Below are positions 1-7,550 of a DNA stretch of 64,000 nucleotides, one piece after another. Positions within the stretch are counted from its first letter, which is position 1; each line of letters opens with the position of its first letter. Made by a program: the position numbers and the translations under genes. Under the pieces are notes generated by a model, which saw nothing but the letters and a program-made list of their open reading frames with translations, ran no database searches and was not told where the DNA came from. The stretch spans positions 62,001 to 126,000 of the forward strand of contig NZ_JADKYP010000005.1 of the NCBI RefSeq assembly GCF_015354405.1, in the 5' to 3' direction. Source of the stretch: Nocardia sp. BSTN01. Its GTDB lineage: Bacteria > Actinomycetota > Actinomycetes > Mycobacteriales > Mycobacteriaceae.

Positions 1-280
1 GCAGCAGTCCCGCGAGCACCAGATCGGTGTCGTGCACCTCGTAGTGGCTCACGATGCGGATCGCCACTCGCAGTAGATGATTCAGATACGGCTCGCGGCC
101 GTAATTATCGTCGCGATGCAGGTCGGCCACGAATTCCAGTGCCGTGTCGACCCGTTCGGGATCGGCCAGTTTGCGCTGCGACTCGAGCAGCAGCCGCTGC
201 CGCAGCCCTTCCTCGCCGTGCACATCGCTGAGTGTGTGCAACGGCATGGCCGCCAGAATTCCCGCCCCGATGAACTCCAT
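1..280 (-). CDS. HD-domain protein, SpoT/MESH1-like (3' end beyond the window)
   Basis: The reading frame starts at the ATG at 280 and runs off the left edge. It opens MEFIGAGILAAMPLHT; later stretches read DNYGREPYLNHLLRV and VHDTDLVLAGLL. The PYLNHLLRVA...DLVLAGLL pattern is the beginning of the HD fold found in RelA/SpoT hydrolase domains and small (p)ppGpp or nucleotide pyrophosphohydrolases; the catalytic HD pair would lie just beyond the edge. An in-frame stop just upstream (290-292) rules out a longer N-terminus. Only 93 residues are visible, so the activity is inferred and the metal ligands cannot be checked. Confidence 0.65.
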   Translation of the reverse strand, partial: MEFIGAGILAAMPLHTLSDVHGEEGLRQRLLLESQRKLADPERVDTALEFVADLHRDDNYGREPYLNHLLRVAIRIVSHYEVHDTDLVLAGLL

Positions 281-327
281 CCGCCCAATCTAGCGGGCCA
301 CGGTGACAATCCGCCGTCGCCGGGTTG

Positions 328-954
328 TCAGCGAACCCCGCGCGGACGGAATTGAATGCTGATCCGCGGACCCACCGGCCGCCGCGTCTTCGGCACCGCA
401 TGTTCCCAGGTGCGCTGGCAGGAGCCGCCCATCACGAGAAGATCGCCGTGCCCGACGTGATAGCGGATGCTCGCGCCGCCGCCGCGCGGACGCAGCAGCA
501 GGGCCCGCGGCGCACCGATGGACAGGATCGCGACCATGGTGTCGTGGGTGGAACCGCGGCCACCGGTATCGCCGTGCCAGGCGACGCTGTCCTCGCCGTC
601 GCGGTAGTAACACAGACCGGCCGTGCGGAACGGTTCGCCGAGTTCCGGGCCGTAATGGCTGCTCAGCGCGGCGCGGGCGTCCTCCAGGATCGGATCCGGC
701 CAGGGCTCGTTCTCGCCGTAATGCCGCAGCAGACGCGGCACGTCGACCACGCGGTCGTACATCGGGCGGCGGTCGGCTCGCCACGGCACGCGAGTGGCCA
801 GCCGCTCGAACAGTTCGTCGGCCCCGTGCAACCATCCCGGCAGCAGGTCGACCCACGCGCCCTCGGTCAGCTGGGTGCGGCGCACGCCGTCCAACGGCCC
901 CAGTTCGATATCGCCGAAGCCGTCGAACAGCGATCTCTGCAGCGGTGTCGACAT
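328..954 (-). CDS. AlkB-like 2-oxoglutarate/Fe(II) dioxygenase (208 aa)
   Basis: Probably repairs alkylated DNA bases by oxidative dealkylation. The iron ligands of the family are visible as H127 and D129 in VAWHGDT and H185 in TWEHAVPK, with the 2-oxoglutarate-binding arginine in RISIQFR. The length (208 aa) is normal for short bacterial AlkB proteins. The ATG at 954 (MSTPLQRSLF) is chosen over a TTG at 990, because the TTG lies inside a LexA box and the protein family begins close to LQRSLF. No Shine-Dalgarno sequence precedes 954; a promoter with its -10 at 962-967 would give an almost leaderless mRNA. SOS induction is likely from the adjacent LexA site. Confidence 0.88.
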   Translation of the reverse strand: MSTPLQRSLFDGFGDIELGPLDGVRRTQLTEGAWVDLLPGWLHGADELFERLATRVPWRADRRPMYDRVVDVPRLLRHYGENEPWPDPILEDARAALSSHYGPELGEPFRTAGLCYYRDGEDSVAWHGDTGGRGSTHDTMVAILSIGAPRALLLRPRGGGASIRYHVGHGDLLVMGGSCQRTWEHAVPKTRRPVGPRISIQFRPRGVR

Positions 955-961
955 GCGTTCG

Positions 962-990
962 AATCTACGTTCTATCGAACATATGTTCAA
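962..990 (-). promoter_or_regulatory. Predicted promoter of the alkB-like gene
   Basis: On the minus strand a -35 TTGAAC (990-985) and a -10 TAGATT (967-962) are separated by 17 nt. Transcription would begin around 955, at or next to the ATG, so the message would be leaderless. The -35 is part of the LexA box. Predicted from sequence only. Confidence 0.55.
975..990. promoter_or_regulatory. LexA (SOS) box
   Basis: TCGAACATATGTTCAA matches the actinobacterial LexA operator TCGAAC-N4-GTTCGA in 15 of 16 defined or spacer positions (one C-to-T change in one half). It overlaps the predicted -35 of the AlkB-like gene, where LexA binding would block RNA polymerase. Confidence 0.8.
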
Positions 991-1012
991 GCATCGGACG
1001 TGCCGGTGTCCG

Positions 1013-1017
1013 GCGCC
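1013..1017. repeat. Left copy of 5-bp target site duplication (GCGCC)
   Basis: GCGCC abuts the TGT end of the element at 1018 and is repeated exactly after its ACA end at 2889-2893. A 5-bp duplication is typical of Tn7/Tn552/Mu-type DDE transposons. Confidence 0.75.
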
Positions 1018-1042
1018 TGTGCCGAAGCATCACATCTGTCAC
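1018..1042 (+). repeat. Left outer terminal inverted repeat
   Basis: Starts TGTGCCGAAG and ends ATCTGTCAC. It matches the inverted right end (2864-2888) at 21 of 25 bases. Confidence 0.78.
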
Positions 1043-1345
1043 TTCGGCAGCACATCTGTCACCGGCGTCTGTGGTGGGCGGCCAAGCGGTGGTTTGGGGT
1101 GGGCATCGGCGTAGGCGGCTATCACGGAGCGAAGACCTGGTGAGCAGGAGTTTCGGGCGCGCAGGAAGAGCCTTTTCCAGAGTTGGCCGGTGGGGTCGTT
1201 TTGAACCATTTCATCGATCGCGGCTGCGGTTTCTGCTTGGTTCGCGTTGGCCAGGAGACGGGAGGCAGTGGTCAGGAGCTGCGCCGCATGGTTTGGCCGC
1301 CAGCGGAGGTCGGTTCTTGGTGGAGGGGTGTCGCCCGTTGGGACG
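1039..1345 (-). pseudogene. C-terminal remnant of an unidentified transposon gene
   Basis: One frame stays open and protein-like here (LLTTASRLLANANQAETA, then PTGQLWKRLFLRARNS), ending at a TGA at 1041-1039 that overlaps the terminal repeats. No start codon with a ribosome-binding site is seen, and the frame is interrupted by a TAG at 1410-1408 further upstream. It could be the tail of a transposition accessory gene, but I do not recognise the family. Confidence 0.4.
1046..1063 (+). repeat. Left inner transposase-binding repeat
   Basis: GGCAGCACATCTGTCACC; its reverse complement matches 2809-2826 at 15 of 18 positions. It repeats the CACATCTGTCAC core of the outer repeat, as expected for tandem binding sites of TnsB/MuA-type transposases. 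Confidence 0.7.
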
Positions 1346-1407
1346 TGGACGTTGGGGCGTTCTTTCGATGTGCTCGTCGACGATTTCCGCGAGAGTAGTC
1401 GTGGGTG

Positions 1408-1834
1408 CTAGGCGCGGGCGGTGGGCCAGGTGGTGCTGATGAGTTCGGTGAGCATGTGCAGGTCGGTGAAGACAAGGGGTGCCAGAGGTGTGTGGTGGGG
1501 TCTTGGAAGAACACTGTTCGGGCGTCGCGTGGATCGTGGCGGATCACGTAGCGGCGCTTGTGTTTCCCGCCCCGATTCGAGAGAACGTTGCGTAGGGGTC
1601 CAAAGCGGCGCCGTCGTAGTGCAGGCCGCGGATCTTCACCCCGCGTTTGGGGTCGATGCCGACGTGGTGGACCGGCAGCAGTTGGTAGTAGAGGTCCGGG
1701 GATGGGATGGCCATTGCGAAACCGCCTTGGGTCATTGCGGCAGCGAACAAGGTGTTGGGGCAGTGGTCGCCGCTCGGATCCCAGGATGGCGACCCGCCGG
1801 TTAGCCCCCTTGAACGTCGCCGACCCAACTTCAA
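1408..1834 (-). pseudogene. Broken TniA/TnsB-type (Mu C-terminal) transposase
   Basis: Two frames together give the Mu/TniA C-terminal beta-barrel pattern: YYQLLPVHHVGIDPKRGVK then GLHYDGAALDPY in one frame, and RNVLSNRGGKHKRRYVIR then TVFFQDPTTHLWHPL in another. The switch near 1592 looks like a single lost base. A second shift follows near 1475 and a TAG lies at 1410-1408. The N-terminal DNA-binding region and the DDE catalytic core are absent. This was the transposase of the surrounding element. Confidence 0.78.
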
Positions 1835-1963
1835 CTACCGGTCGTAGTAGACACCGCACGGTCCCCTTTGTAGCATCCTCACGAGTCCGGCAGTGGCGGA
1901 CAAGGGGCGCTCAAGGCGATCTCGAATCGCTTTGGAGGAGAACAGAAGGGGCGGCGGACGGGC

Positions 1964-2776
1964 ATGAACAGCACGTCAATTTATTCGACAACACCGGCGG
2001 GGCTCAGCAGAAGCGGTGCGGGGGAGCCGCTGCTCTTGGTGCATGGGTTCACGCTGACTTGGCATTGCTGGGGCGGCGTGATCGATAGCTTGTCGAGTGA
2101 GTTCGACATTCTCGCGCCGACTCTGCCATTCCATTGGGGAGGACCGGCCGGTGACCGGCCACTGACCGTCGCCGCAGGGGCTGATCATCTTGAAGCGCTA
2201 ATGGATGAGACCGGCTGGGAGACTGCGCATATCGCCGGTCATTCCTTGGGCGGTTGGCTGGCGCTCGAGCTCGCCAGGCGCGGCCGGGCGCGCAGCGTGA
2301 CCGCCGTAGCCTCAGCGGGATTGTGGCAGCGCGGCAGCCGCCACGCCGAACGACTCCGGCGAAAGTTCCAAGTCATGTCCTACCTCGCACCGATGTCCCG
2401 CGGTTTCTCGAACCCGACCCTGGCCGCCATCGGCAAAGCCACCACGATGCGTGCCATGTGCCACCGCCCAGGACGCGTCGCACCCGACCTGGCTTCGATC
2501 GCCCTGCAATCGGCCGGACACTGCACCGCACGCGACATCAACGCGATCTGGCCCACCGACACGGCTCTGGAGATCATCGACCAGATCACCCCGCCGGTCA
2601 CGATCGTCTTCAGCGCACGCGACCGCGTGATTCCACCGTCTCGATACGGCGCGCAATTGGTCACCCCCACCGCAAACCGGCGAGTGTGCATGCTGACCGA
2701 TGTAGGACACGTACCGATGCTCGAGGTCCCCAGCAAGGTAGCTACCGAAATCCGGCGCACCGCAACCGTCAACTGA
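1964..2776 (+). CDS. Alpha/beta-fold hydrolase carried inside the transposon (270 aa)
   Basis: A serine hydrolase of unknown substrate. The oxyanion region LLLVHGF, nucleophile elbow GHSLGGW (S94), acid region SARDRVIPP and histidine in DVGHVPMLE form a complete catalytic triad in an intact frame, in contrast to the wrecked transposase next to it. There is no signal peptide or membrane segment. A purine-rich GGAGGAG lies about 25 nt before the ATG, too far to be an ordinary ribosome-binding site, so the start is only moderately secure. Because it lies between the terminal repeats it is probably cargo brought in by the element. Confidence 0.8.
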   Translation: MNSTSIYSTTPAGLSRSGAGEPLLLVHGFTLTWHCWGGVIDSLSSEFDILAPTLPFHWGGPAGDRPLTVAAGADHLEALMDETGWETAHIAGHSLGGWLALELARRGRARSVTAVASAGLWQRGSRHAERLRRKFQVMSYLAPMSRGFSNPTLAAIGKATTMRAMCHRPGRVAPDLASIALQSAGHCTARDINAIWPTDTALEIIDQITPPVTIVFSARDRVIPPSRYGAQLVTPTANRRVCMLTDVGHVPMLEVPSKVATEIRRTATVN

Positions 2777-2808
2777 CCTGCGCCTTGTGACACCAATACT
2801 GCGAACTC

Positions 2809-2826
2809 GGTGACAGATAGCCTGCC
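2809..2826 (-). repeat. Right inner transposase-binding repeat
   Basis: GGTGACAGATAGCCTGCC, inverted relative to 1046-1063 (15 of 18 matches). Confidence 0.7.
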
Positions 2827-2863
2827 TCACCACGACGGTATGTCGACGTCACACCGATTGCCT

Positions 2864-2888
2864 GTGACAGATATGCAGCTGCGGCACA
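2864..2888 (-). repeat. Right outer terminal inverted repeat
   Basis: Begins GTGACAGATATGCAG and ends GGCACA. It is the inverted partner of 1018-1042 (21 of 25). Confidence 0.78.
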
Positions 2889-2893
2889 GCGCC
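2889..2893. repeat. Right copy of 5-bp target site duplication (GCGCC)
   Basis: Exact repeat of 1013-1017, immediately outside the ACA end of the element. Confidence 0.75.
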
Positions 2894-2910
2894 GATCCGG
2901 GCGGCCCGGA

Positions 2911-3777
2911 TCAGCTCAGGTGCGCACGCACGAAATCGACCACCGCGTCGGAGAATTCGTCGTTGACATCACTGGCGGCGGTATGCGCGGCACCGGTGAT
3001 CTCGACGTACTCCATCTGCGGCACCAGCGCGCGGAAGTCGGCGACACCCTGTTCGCTGACCACGTCCGACAGTCGTCCGCGCACCAGCAGCACCGGGATC
3101 TCGAGCGCGCGAGCGGCATCCTCGAGGTCGCTGGTCTGCAGTTCGATGTCCTCGGGCCGGCTCGACATCATCGCCGGATCCCAGTGCCAATACCAGCGCC
3201 CGTCCTCGCGCAGCCGCAGATTGCGCCGCAGGCCCTCGGGGTTGCGGGGCCGGCGGCGGTGGGGCAGATATTCGGCCACCGCATCGGCGGCTTCCTCCAG
3301 GGAGGCGAAGCCCTCGGGATGGCCGCCGAGGAAGTTCATCACCCGTTCCACGCCCTTGTGTTCCGGGCGCGGCACCACATCGACCAGAACGAGTCCGGCG
3401 ATGCGCTCACGGCCGGGGCGGGCGGTCGCCAGCAGTGCGGTCAATCCGCCCATGCTCGCGCCGACCACGATGGCGGGCCGGTCGAGTTCGGCGAGGATGT
3501 CCAGCAGGTCGGCGGTCATCGCCGTGCGCGAGTAGTCGCCGTCCGGCGCCCAGTCGCTCTCCCCGTGACCGCGGGCGTCCAGCAGGACGGCGTGCATCCC
3601 CACCTTCGCCAGCGCGGCGCCCGATTCCTTCCAGGAGTGCCGGGTCTGGCCGCCGCCGTGCAGGAAGACCGCCAGCGGGCCGTCGGCCGGCCCCCAGCTC
3701 TCCCCGGCCAGGGCGATGCCGCCGTGGCCGCGGAAGGTGATCCGGCGGGGCTCGGTGAAGTCGGCGTCGTTGCTCAC
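2911..3777 (-). CDS. Alpha/beta-fold hydrolase (288 aa)
   Basis: A cytosolic alpha/beta hydrolase. [14 protein letters not shown] supplies the oxyanion hole, GASMGG the nucleophile (S108) and ITGAAHTA the catalytic histidine. Substrate unknown; the family includes esterases, epoxide hydrolases and haloperoxidase-like enzymes. The GTG at 3777 (SNDADFTEP follows) is chosen because the fold begins shortly after it; GGAGG lies directly against the codon, which is unusually close. It is not closely similar to the hydrolase inside the neighbouring transposon. It is transcribed away from the pyr operon. Confidence 0.82.
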   Translation of the reverse strand: MSNDADFTEPRRITFRGHGGIALAGESWGPADGPLAVFLHGGGQTRHSWKESGAALAKVGMHAVLLDARGHGESDWAPDGDYSRTAMTADLLDILAELDRPAIVVGASMGGLTALLATARPGRERIAGLVLVDVVPRPEHKGVERVMNFLGGHPEGFASLEEAADAVAEYLPHRRRPRNPEGLRRNLRLREDGRWYWHWDPAMMSSRPEDIELQTSDLEDAARALEIPVLLVRGRLSDVVSEQGVADFRALVPQMEYVEITGAAHTAASDVNDEFSDAVVDFVRAHLS

Positions 3778-3920
3778 CCTCCGAGCATCCCATATCCGGT
3801 TTACGCTGTATGAAACAGTCCCGGCCAACGGTTGTGGCGCCTGCGTGATGTGTCGGCATAGCCGCAGGTGGCGGGGCTCACAGCGGGACCCCCGCCGAGG
3901 GGAGGCCGGGGCGGCGCTGC

Positions 3921-3926
3921 TACGCT
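3921..3926 (+). promoter_or_regulatory. Predicted -10 of the pyr operon promoter
   Basis: TACGCT fits the actinobacterial TANNNT -10. Transcription would begin around 3933, placing the PyrR element in the first 50 nt of the mRNA. No convincing -35 is seen. Confidence 0.45.
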
Positions 3927-3941
3927 CAGGCATCGAAAAGA

Positions 3942-3981
3942 CATCCTTTAACGGACCGTCCGGTGAGGCGGGGAAGGAGGT
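3942..3981 (+). promoter_or_regulatory. PyrR-binding leader RNA element of the pyr operon
   Basis: The leader contains CCTTTAAC, then GTCCGGTGAGGC, then the Shine-Dalgarno GGAAGGAGG (3973-3981). TCCGGTGAGGC matches the conserved PyrR-binding loop known from pyr leaders of Bacillus and mycobacteria. Because it sits right next to the pyrR ribosome-binding site and CCTT can pair with AAGG, UMP-loaded PyrR would plausibly block translation initiation rather than terminate transcription. Confidence 0.7.
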
Positions 3982-3985
3982 CGGC

Positions 3986-4648
3986 ATGGCCGTGCCCGAA
4001 GAGCGCGGCGGCCGCGTCGCGCCCGAAGAACGGGCCGCCAGGTCGAGTGCTGCCGAATATTCGCAGCGGCACGACCCCGAGTGGGTCCGCGCCGGGCGTG
4101 AACTGTTGTCCGCCTCCGATGTCGGCCGGACCATCGCGCGTATGGCGCATCAGATCATCGAGAAGACCGCGCTGGATTCGTCGGATCCCGAGGCGCCCCG
4201 GGTGGTGCTGATCGGCATCCCGACCCGCGGCACCACCCTGGCCGCGCGGCTGACCGATCGCATCGAGGAATTCTCCGGCGTGCGTCCCGCGCTCGGTTCG
4301 CTCGACATCACGCTGTATCGCGACGACCTGCGCAACCGCCCGCATCGCCCGCTGGAACGGACCTCGGTCCCCGAGGGCGGCATCGACGACGCGCTGGTCG
4401 TTCTCGTCGACGACGTGCTGTTCTCCGGTCGCAGCGTGCGCTCGGCGCTGGACGGTCTGCGCGATCTGGGCCGCCCGCGGGCGGTGCAGCTGGCGGTGCT
4501 GGTCGATCGCGGGCACCGGGAGTTGCCGATCCGCGCCGACTACGTCGGCAAGAACGTGCCCACCTCGCGCAGTGAGGACGTGTCCGTCCTGCTCAGCGAA
4601 CACGACGGTCACGACGGCGTCTATCTGCATCAGGGGGATGAGCGGTGA
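3986..4648 (+). CDS. pyrR: PyrR: pyrimidine operon regulator / uracil phosphoribosyltransferase (220 aa)
   Basis: RNA-binding regulator of the pyr operon with a phosphoribosyltransferase fold. The PRPP-binding loop is [18 protein letters not shown], and [17 protein letters not shown] is the typical N-terminal strand-loop. About 30 disordered, charged residues precede the fold (start MAVPEERGG). ATG at 3986 follows GGAAGGAGG with 5-nt spacing. The gene overlaps pyrB by GTGA (4645-4648), so the two are translationally coupled. First gene of the operon, as in mycobacteria. Confidence 0.96.
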   Translation: MAVPEERGGRVAPEERAARSSAAEYSQRHDPEWVRAGRELLSASDVGRTIARMAHQIIEKTALDSSDPEAPRVVLIGIPTRGTTLAARLTDRIEEFSGVRPALGSLDITLYRDDLRNRPHRPLERTSVPEGGIDDALVVLVDDVLFSGRSVRSALDGLRDLGRPRAVQLAVLVDRGHRELPIRADYVGKNVPTSRSEDVSVLLSEHDGHDGVYLHQGDER

Positions 4649-5610
4649 GGCATCTGCTCTCGGTCACCGACCTCGACCGCACCACCGCCACCGAACTCCT
4701 CGACGACGCCCAGCGCTTCGAACAGGCGCTGCTCGGCCGTGAGGTCCGCAAACTGCCCACCCTGCGCGGCCGCACCGTGATGACCGTGTTCTTCGAGAAC
4801 TCCACCCGCACCCGGGTCTCGTTCGAGGTCGCGGGCAAATGGATGAGCGCCGATGTCATCAACGTCAGCGCCTCGAGTTCCTCGGTCTCGAAGGGCGAGT
4901 CGCTGCGCGATACCGCGCTGACCCTGCACGCCGCGGGCGCCGACGCGCTGATCGTGCGGCATCCGGCATCCGGGGCGGCTCATCAGATCGCCCGCTGGTT
5001 CGGCGAATTGGACACCGGTTCGGGCGGCTACACCGGAACCGGTCCCGCGATCGTCAACGCCGGCGACGGCACGCACGAACATCCCACCCAGGCCCTGCTG
5101 GACGCGCTGACGCTGCGGCAGCGACTGGGCGAGCTGGCGGGCAAGCGCATCGTGATCGTCGGCGACATCCTGCACAGCCGCGTCGCGCGGTCCAACGCCT
5201 TCCTGCTCGACACCCTCGGCGCCGAGGTGGTGCTGGTCGCGCCGCGCACCCTGTTGCCGGTCGGGGTCGAGCAGTGGCCGGTGCAGGTCTCGCATTCGCT
5301 CGACGCGGCGCTGCCCGGCGCGGACGCGGTGATGATGCTGCGGGTGCAGGCCGAGCGGATGAACGGCGGCTTCTTCCCGTCGGCCCGCGAATACTCCATC
5401 GCCTACGGACTGAACGAGCGGCGCATGGCCCTGCTCGACGACGACGCGGTCGTCCTGCATCCGGGTCCGATGCTGCGCGGTATGGAAATCGCCTCGGCGG
5501 TCGCCGATTCCCCGAAAGCCGCAGTGCTGCAACAGGTTACCAACGGTGTGCACATGCGCATGGCGGTGCTGTTCCGCCTGCTGGTCGGCGCGGGGGAGGC
5601 CGTCGCATGA
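4645..5610 (+). CDS. pyrB: Aspartate carbamoyltransferase catalytic subunit (321 aa)
   Basis: Condenses carbamoyl phosphate and aspartate, the first committed step of pyrimidine synthesis. The carbamoyl-phosphate loop STRTRVSFE, the mobile loop [11 protein letters not shown] and the [11 protein letters not shown] strand are intact. Starts with GTG inside the pyrR stop (GTGA). No pyrI regulatory subunit is present, as usual in actinobacteria; control is through PyrR. Its stop overlaps the ATG of a 16-codon frame leading into pyrC. Confidence 0.97.
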   Translation: MRHLLSVTDLDRTTATELLDDAQRFEQALLGREVRKLPTLRGRTVMTVFFENSTRTRVSFEVAGKWMSADVINVSASSSSVSKGESLRDTALTLHAAGADALIVRHPASGAAHQIARWFGELDTGSGGYTGTGPAIVNAGDGTHEHPTQALLDALTLRQRLGELAGKRIVIVGDILHSRVARSNAFLLDTLGAEVVLVAPRTLLPVGVEQWPVQVSHSLDAALPGADAVMMLRVQAERMNGGFFPSAREYSIAYGLNERRMALLDDDAVVLHPGPMLRGMEIASAVADSPKAAVLQQVTNGVHMRMAVLFRLLVGAGEAVA

Positions 5611-5657
5611 GCATCGGCATGAGCATGAGCTTCTACGTGGAAGGTGCGGGCGCGTGA
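5607..5657 (+). CDS. Possible 16-residue coupling ORF between pyrB and pyrC
   Basis: [16 protein letters not shown] begins in an ATGA overlap with the pyrB stop (5607-5610) and ends in a GTGA overlap with the pyrC start (5654-5657). GGGGGAGG sits 7-8 nt before its ATG. It could be translated only to carry ribosomes from pyrB to pyrC. ATGAGC is repeated three times in it. No homology can be claimed for so short a peptide. Confidence 0.4.
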   Translation: MSIGMSMSFYVEGAGA

Positions 5658-6994
5658 GCGATCTGGTCATCCGGGGCGTGCGTCCCTACGGCGAGGGCGA
5701 GCCGGTCGACGTGCTGGTGCGCGACGGTGTGATCGTCGCGCTCGGCGCGCGATCCGGTGCTGCCGTCGACGGCGTCGAGGTCGCCGCCGATGCCGAGGTG
5801 CTGGAGGCGGACGGCCGGATCCTGCTCCCCGGCTTCGTCGACCTGCACACCCACCTGCGCGAACCCGGCCGCGAGGACACCGAGACCATCGAAAGCGGTT
5901 CGGCCGCAGCGGCATTGGGTGGGTACACCGCCGTGTTCGCGATGGCCAACACCTATCCCGTGGCCGACACCTCGGTCGTCACCGATCACGTGTGGCGGCG
6001 CGGGCAGGAGGTCGGGCTGGTCGATGTGCATCCGGTCGGCGCGGTGACCGTCGGCCTGGCCGGCAAGCAACTGGCCGAGATGGGCACCATGGCCGCCGGT
6101 GAGGGCCGGGTGCGGATATTCTCCGACGACGGGCACTGCGTCTACGACCCACTGATCATGCGCCGCGCGCTCGAGTACGCGAAATCTCTCGGCGTGCTGA
6201 TCGCCCAGCACGCCGAGGAGCCGCGGCTCACTCAGGGCGCCGTCGCGCACGAGGGCCCGAACGCCGCCCGGCTGGGCCTGGCCGGCTGGCCGCGCGCGGC
6301 CGAGGAGTCGATCGTGGCCCGCGACGCGCTGCTGGCCCGCGACGCCGGAGCCCGGGTGCACATCTGCCACGCCTCCACCGCCGGCACCGTCGAACTGGTG
6401 AAATGGGCCAAGGCGCAAGGGATTTCGATCACCGCCGAGGTCACGCCGCATCATCTGCTGCTCGACGATTCGCGGCTGGAGACCTACGACGCGGTGAACA
6501 AGGTCAATCCGCCGCTGCGGGAGGCCTCCGACGCCCAGGCGCTGCGCAAGGCCCTGGCCGACGGAGTGATCGACTGTGTGGCCACCGACCACGCCCCGCA
6601 CGCCGAACAGGAGAAGTGCTGCGAGTTCGCCGCCGCTCGTCCCGGCATGCTGGGGCTGGAGACCGCGCTGTCGATCATCGTCGAGACCCTGGTCGCTCCG
6701 GGCCTGCTCGACTGGCGCGGGGTGGCGAAGGTGATGAGCGAGAACCCGGCCCGCATCGCCGGACTCGACGATCAGGGCCGCCCGATCGCGGTCGGCGAAC
6801 CGGCCAACCTGACCCTGATCGACCCGGATGCGTCGTGGACCGTGCGGGCGCGGGAGCTGGCGAGCATTTCCGACAACACGCCGTACGAGGCGATGACCCT
6901 GCCCGCCAAGGTCGCCGCCACGATGCTGCGCGGGCGGATCACCGCCCGCGACGGAGTGGTGACGACCGCCCTGGCGGGGAGAGTGGGGCGATAA
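5654..6994 (+). CDS. pyrC: Dihydroorotase (446 aa)
   Basis: Cyclises N-carbamoyl-aspartate to dihydroorotate. Metal ligands are visible in [10 protein letters not shown], in HICHAST and in the TDHAPH aspartate motif; [11 protein letters not shown] is the second conserved histidine region. It is a class I (long) dihydroorotase of normal length. The GTG at 5654 ([15 protein letters not shown] follows) with GGAAGG eight nt upstream is a better start than any in the overlapping upstream frame. The stop TAA overlaps the ATG of the next gene (TAATG). Confidence 0.96.
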   Translation: MSDLVIRGVRPYGEGEPVDVLVRDGVIVALGARSGAAVDGVEVAADAEVLEADGRILLPGFVDLHTHLREPGREDTETIESGSAAAALGGYTAVFAMANTYPVADTSVVTDHVWRRGQEVGLVDVHPVGAVTVGLAGKQLAEMGTMAAGEGRVRIFSDDGHCVYDPLIMRRALEYAKSLGVLIAQHAEEPRLTQGAVAHEGPNAARLGLAGWPRAAEESIVARDALLARDAGARVHICHASTAGTVELVKWAKAQGISITAEVTPHHLLLDDSRLETYDAVNKVNPPLREASDAQALRKALADGVIDCVATDHAPHAEQEKCCEFAAARPGMLGLETALSIIVETLVAPGLLDWRGVAKVMSENPARIAGLDDQGRPIAVGEPANLTLIDPDASWTVRARELASISDNTPYEAMTLPAKVAATMLRGRITARDGVVTTALAGRVGR

Positions 6995-7509
6995 TGGAGC
7001 GAACACTGTGGGTGATCGGGCTGGCTGCCCTGTTCATCCTGTTCCTGTGGTTGATGTATCGCTCCTGGCTGGTGCGGGCCCGGAAGCAGGCCTCCTCGGT
7101 CGGGGAGCTGCCGACGGTGCCGGCGGATCTGGGAGCGCAGGTGCTCGAGCCGACGACGGGGCTGTACACCGGCACCACGTTGGCTCCGAGCTGGCAGAAC
7201 CGCATCGTGGTCGGAGATCTGGGCTTCCGGGCCACGGCGGAGCTGACTCGCTTCGAACGCGGGATCCTGCTGGAACGCGACGGCGCGGAGGTGATCTGGA
7301 TTCCGCAGGAGTCCATCACCGCGGTCCGCACCGAACGCGGCCACGCGGGCAAGGTGATGACCGACAATGGTGTGCTGGTTATTCGCTGGAAACTGCCGAC
7401 GGGAACCGAGGTCGATACCGGGTTCCGCGGCGACGACAAGACGGTGTATCCGGCCTGGACGGCCATATCCGCGACGGGACAGACCGGCGCGGCGACGGGA
7501 GACGAATAA
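6994..7509 (+). CDS. Membrane-anchored PH-like protein of the pyr operon (Rv1382-type, 171 aa)
   Basis: One N-terminal transmembrane helix ([18 protein letters not shown]) followed by a cytosolic beta-rich domain of about 130 residues ([39 protein letters not shown]). The position between pyrC and carA and the size equal those of the uncharacterised mycobacterial gene Rv1382. The ATG overlaps the pyrC stop, so it is co-translated. Its role in pyrimidine synthesis is unknown; the conserved location suggests a link, perhaps membrane tethering or signalling. Confidence 0.85.
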   Translation: MERTLWVIGLAALFILFLWLMYRSWLVRARKQASSVGELPTVPADLGAQVLEPTTGLYTGTTLAPSWQNRIVVGDLGFRATAELTRFERGILLERDGAEVIWIPQESITAVRTERGHAGKVMTDNGVLVIRWKLPTGTEVDTGFRGDDKTVYPAWTAISATGQTGAATGDE

Positions 7510-7511
7510 AC

Positions 7512-7550
7512 GTGAAGGCTGGATTTCTGGTGAACGAGGTGAGCGAATGA
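7512..7550 (+). CDS. Possible 12-residue coupling ORF before carA
   Basis: GTG at 7512 starts [12 protein letters not shown], which stops in ATGA at the carA start (7547-7550). No clear Shine-Dalgarno sequence precedes the GTG, so this is weaker than the other two short frames of the operon and may be chance. Confidence 0.2.
   Translation: MKAGFLVNEVSE

Larger units (their letters stand above)
1018..2888. mobile_element. Decayed Mu/Tn7-type transposon (1871 bp) with hydrolase cargo
   Basis: The element begins TGT and ends ACA. Its outer 25 bp (1018-1042 against the reverse complement of 2864-2888) match at 21 of 25 positions. A second inward repeat pair (1046-1063 and 2809-2826) matches at 15 of 18 after inversion, giving the repeated ATCTGTCAC motif of multiple transposase-binding sites at each end. 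It is flanked by GCGCC duplications. Inside are a frameshifted TniA/TnsB-type transposase remnant, a second coding remnant and an intact alpha/beta-hydrolase gene. No ATPase (TniB/TnsC-like) or TniQ gene survives, so it cannot move by itself. Confidence 0.82.

Noticed and set aside
945-1439. Plus-strand frames across the left end of the transposon
   Set aside because: They read through inverted repeats and the antisense of the transposase remnant; no ribosome-binding site or protein family.
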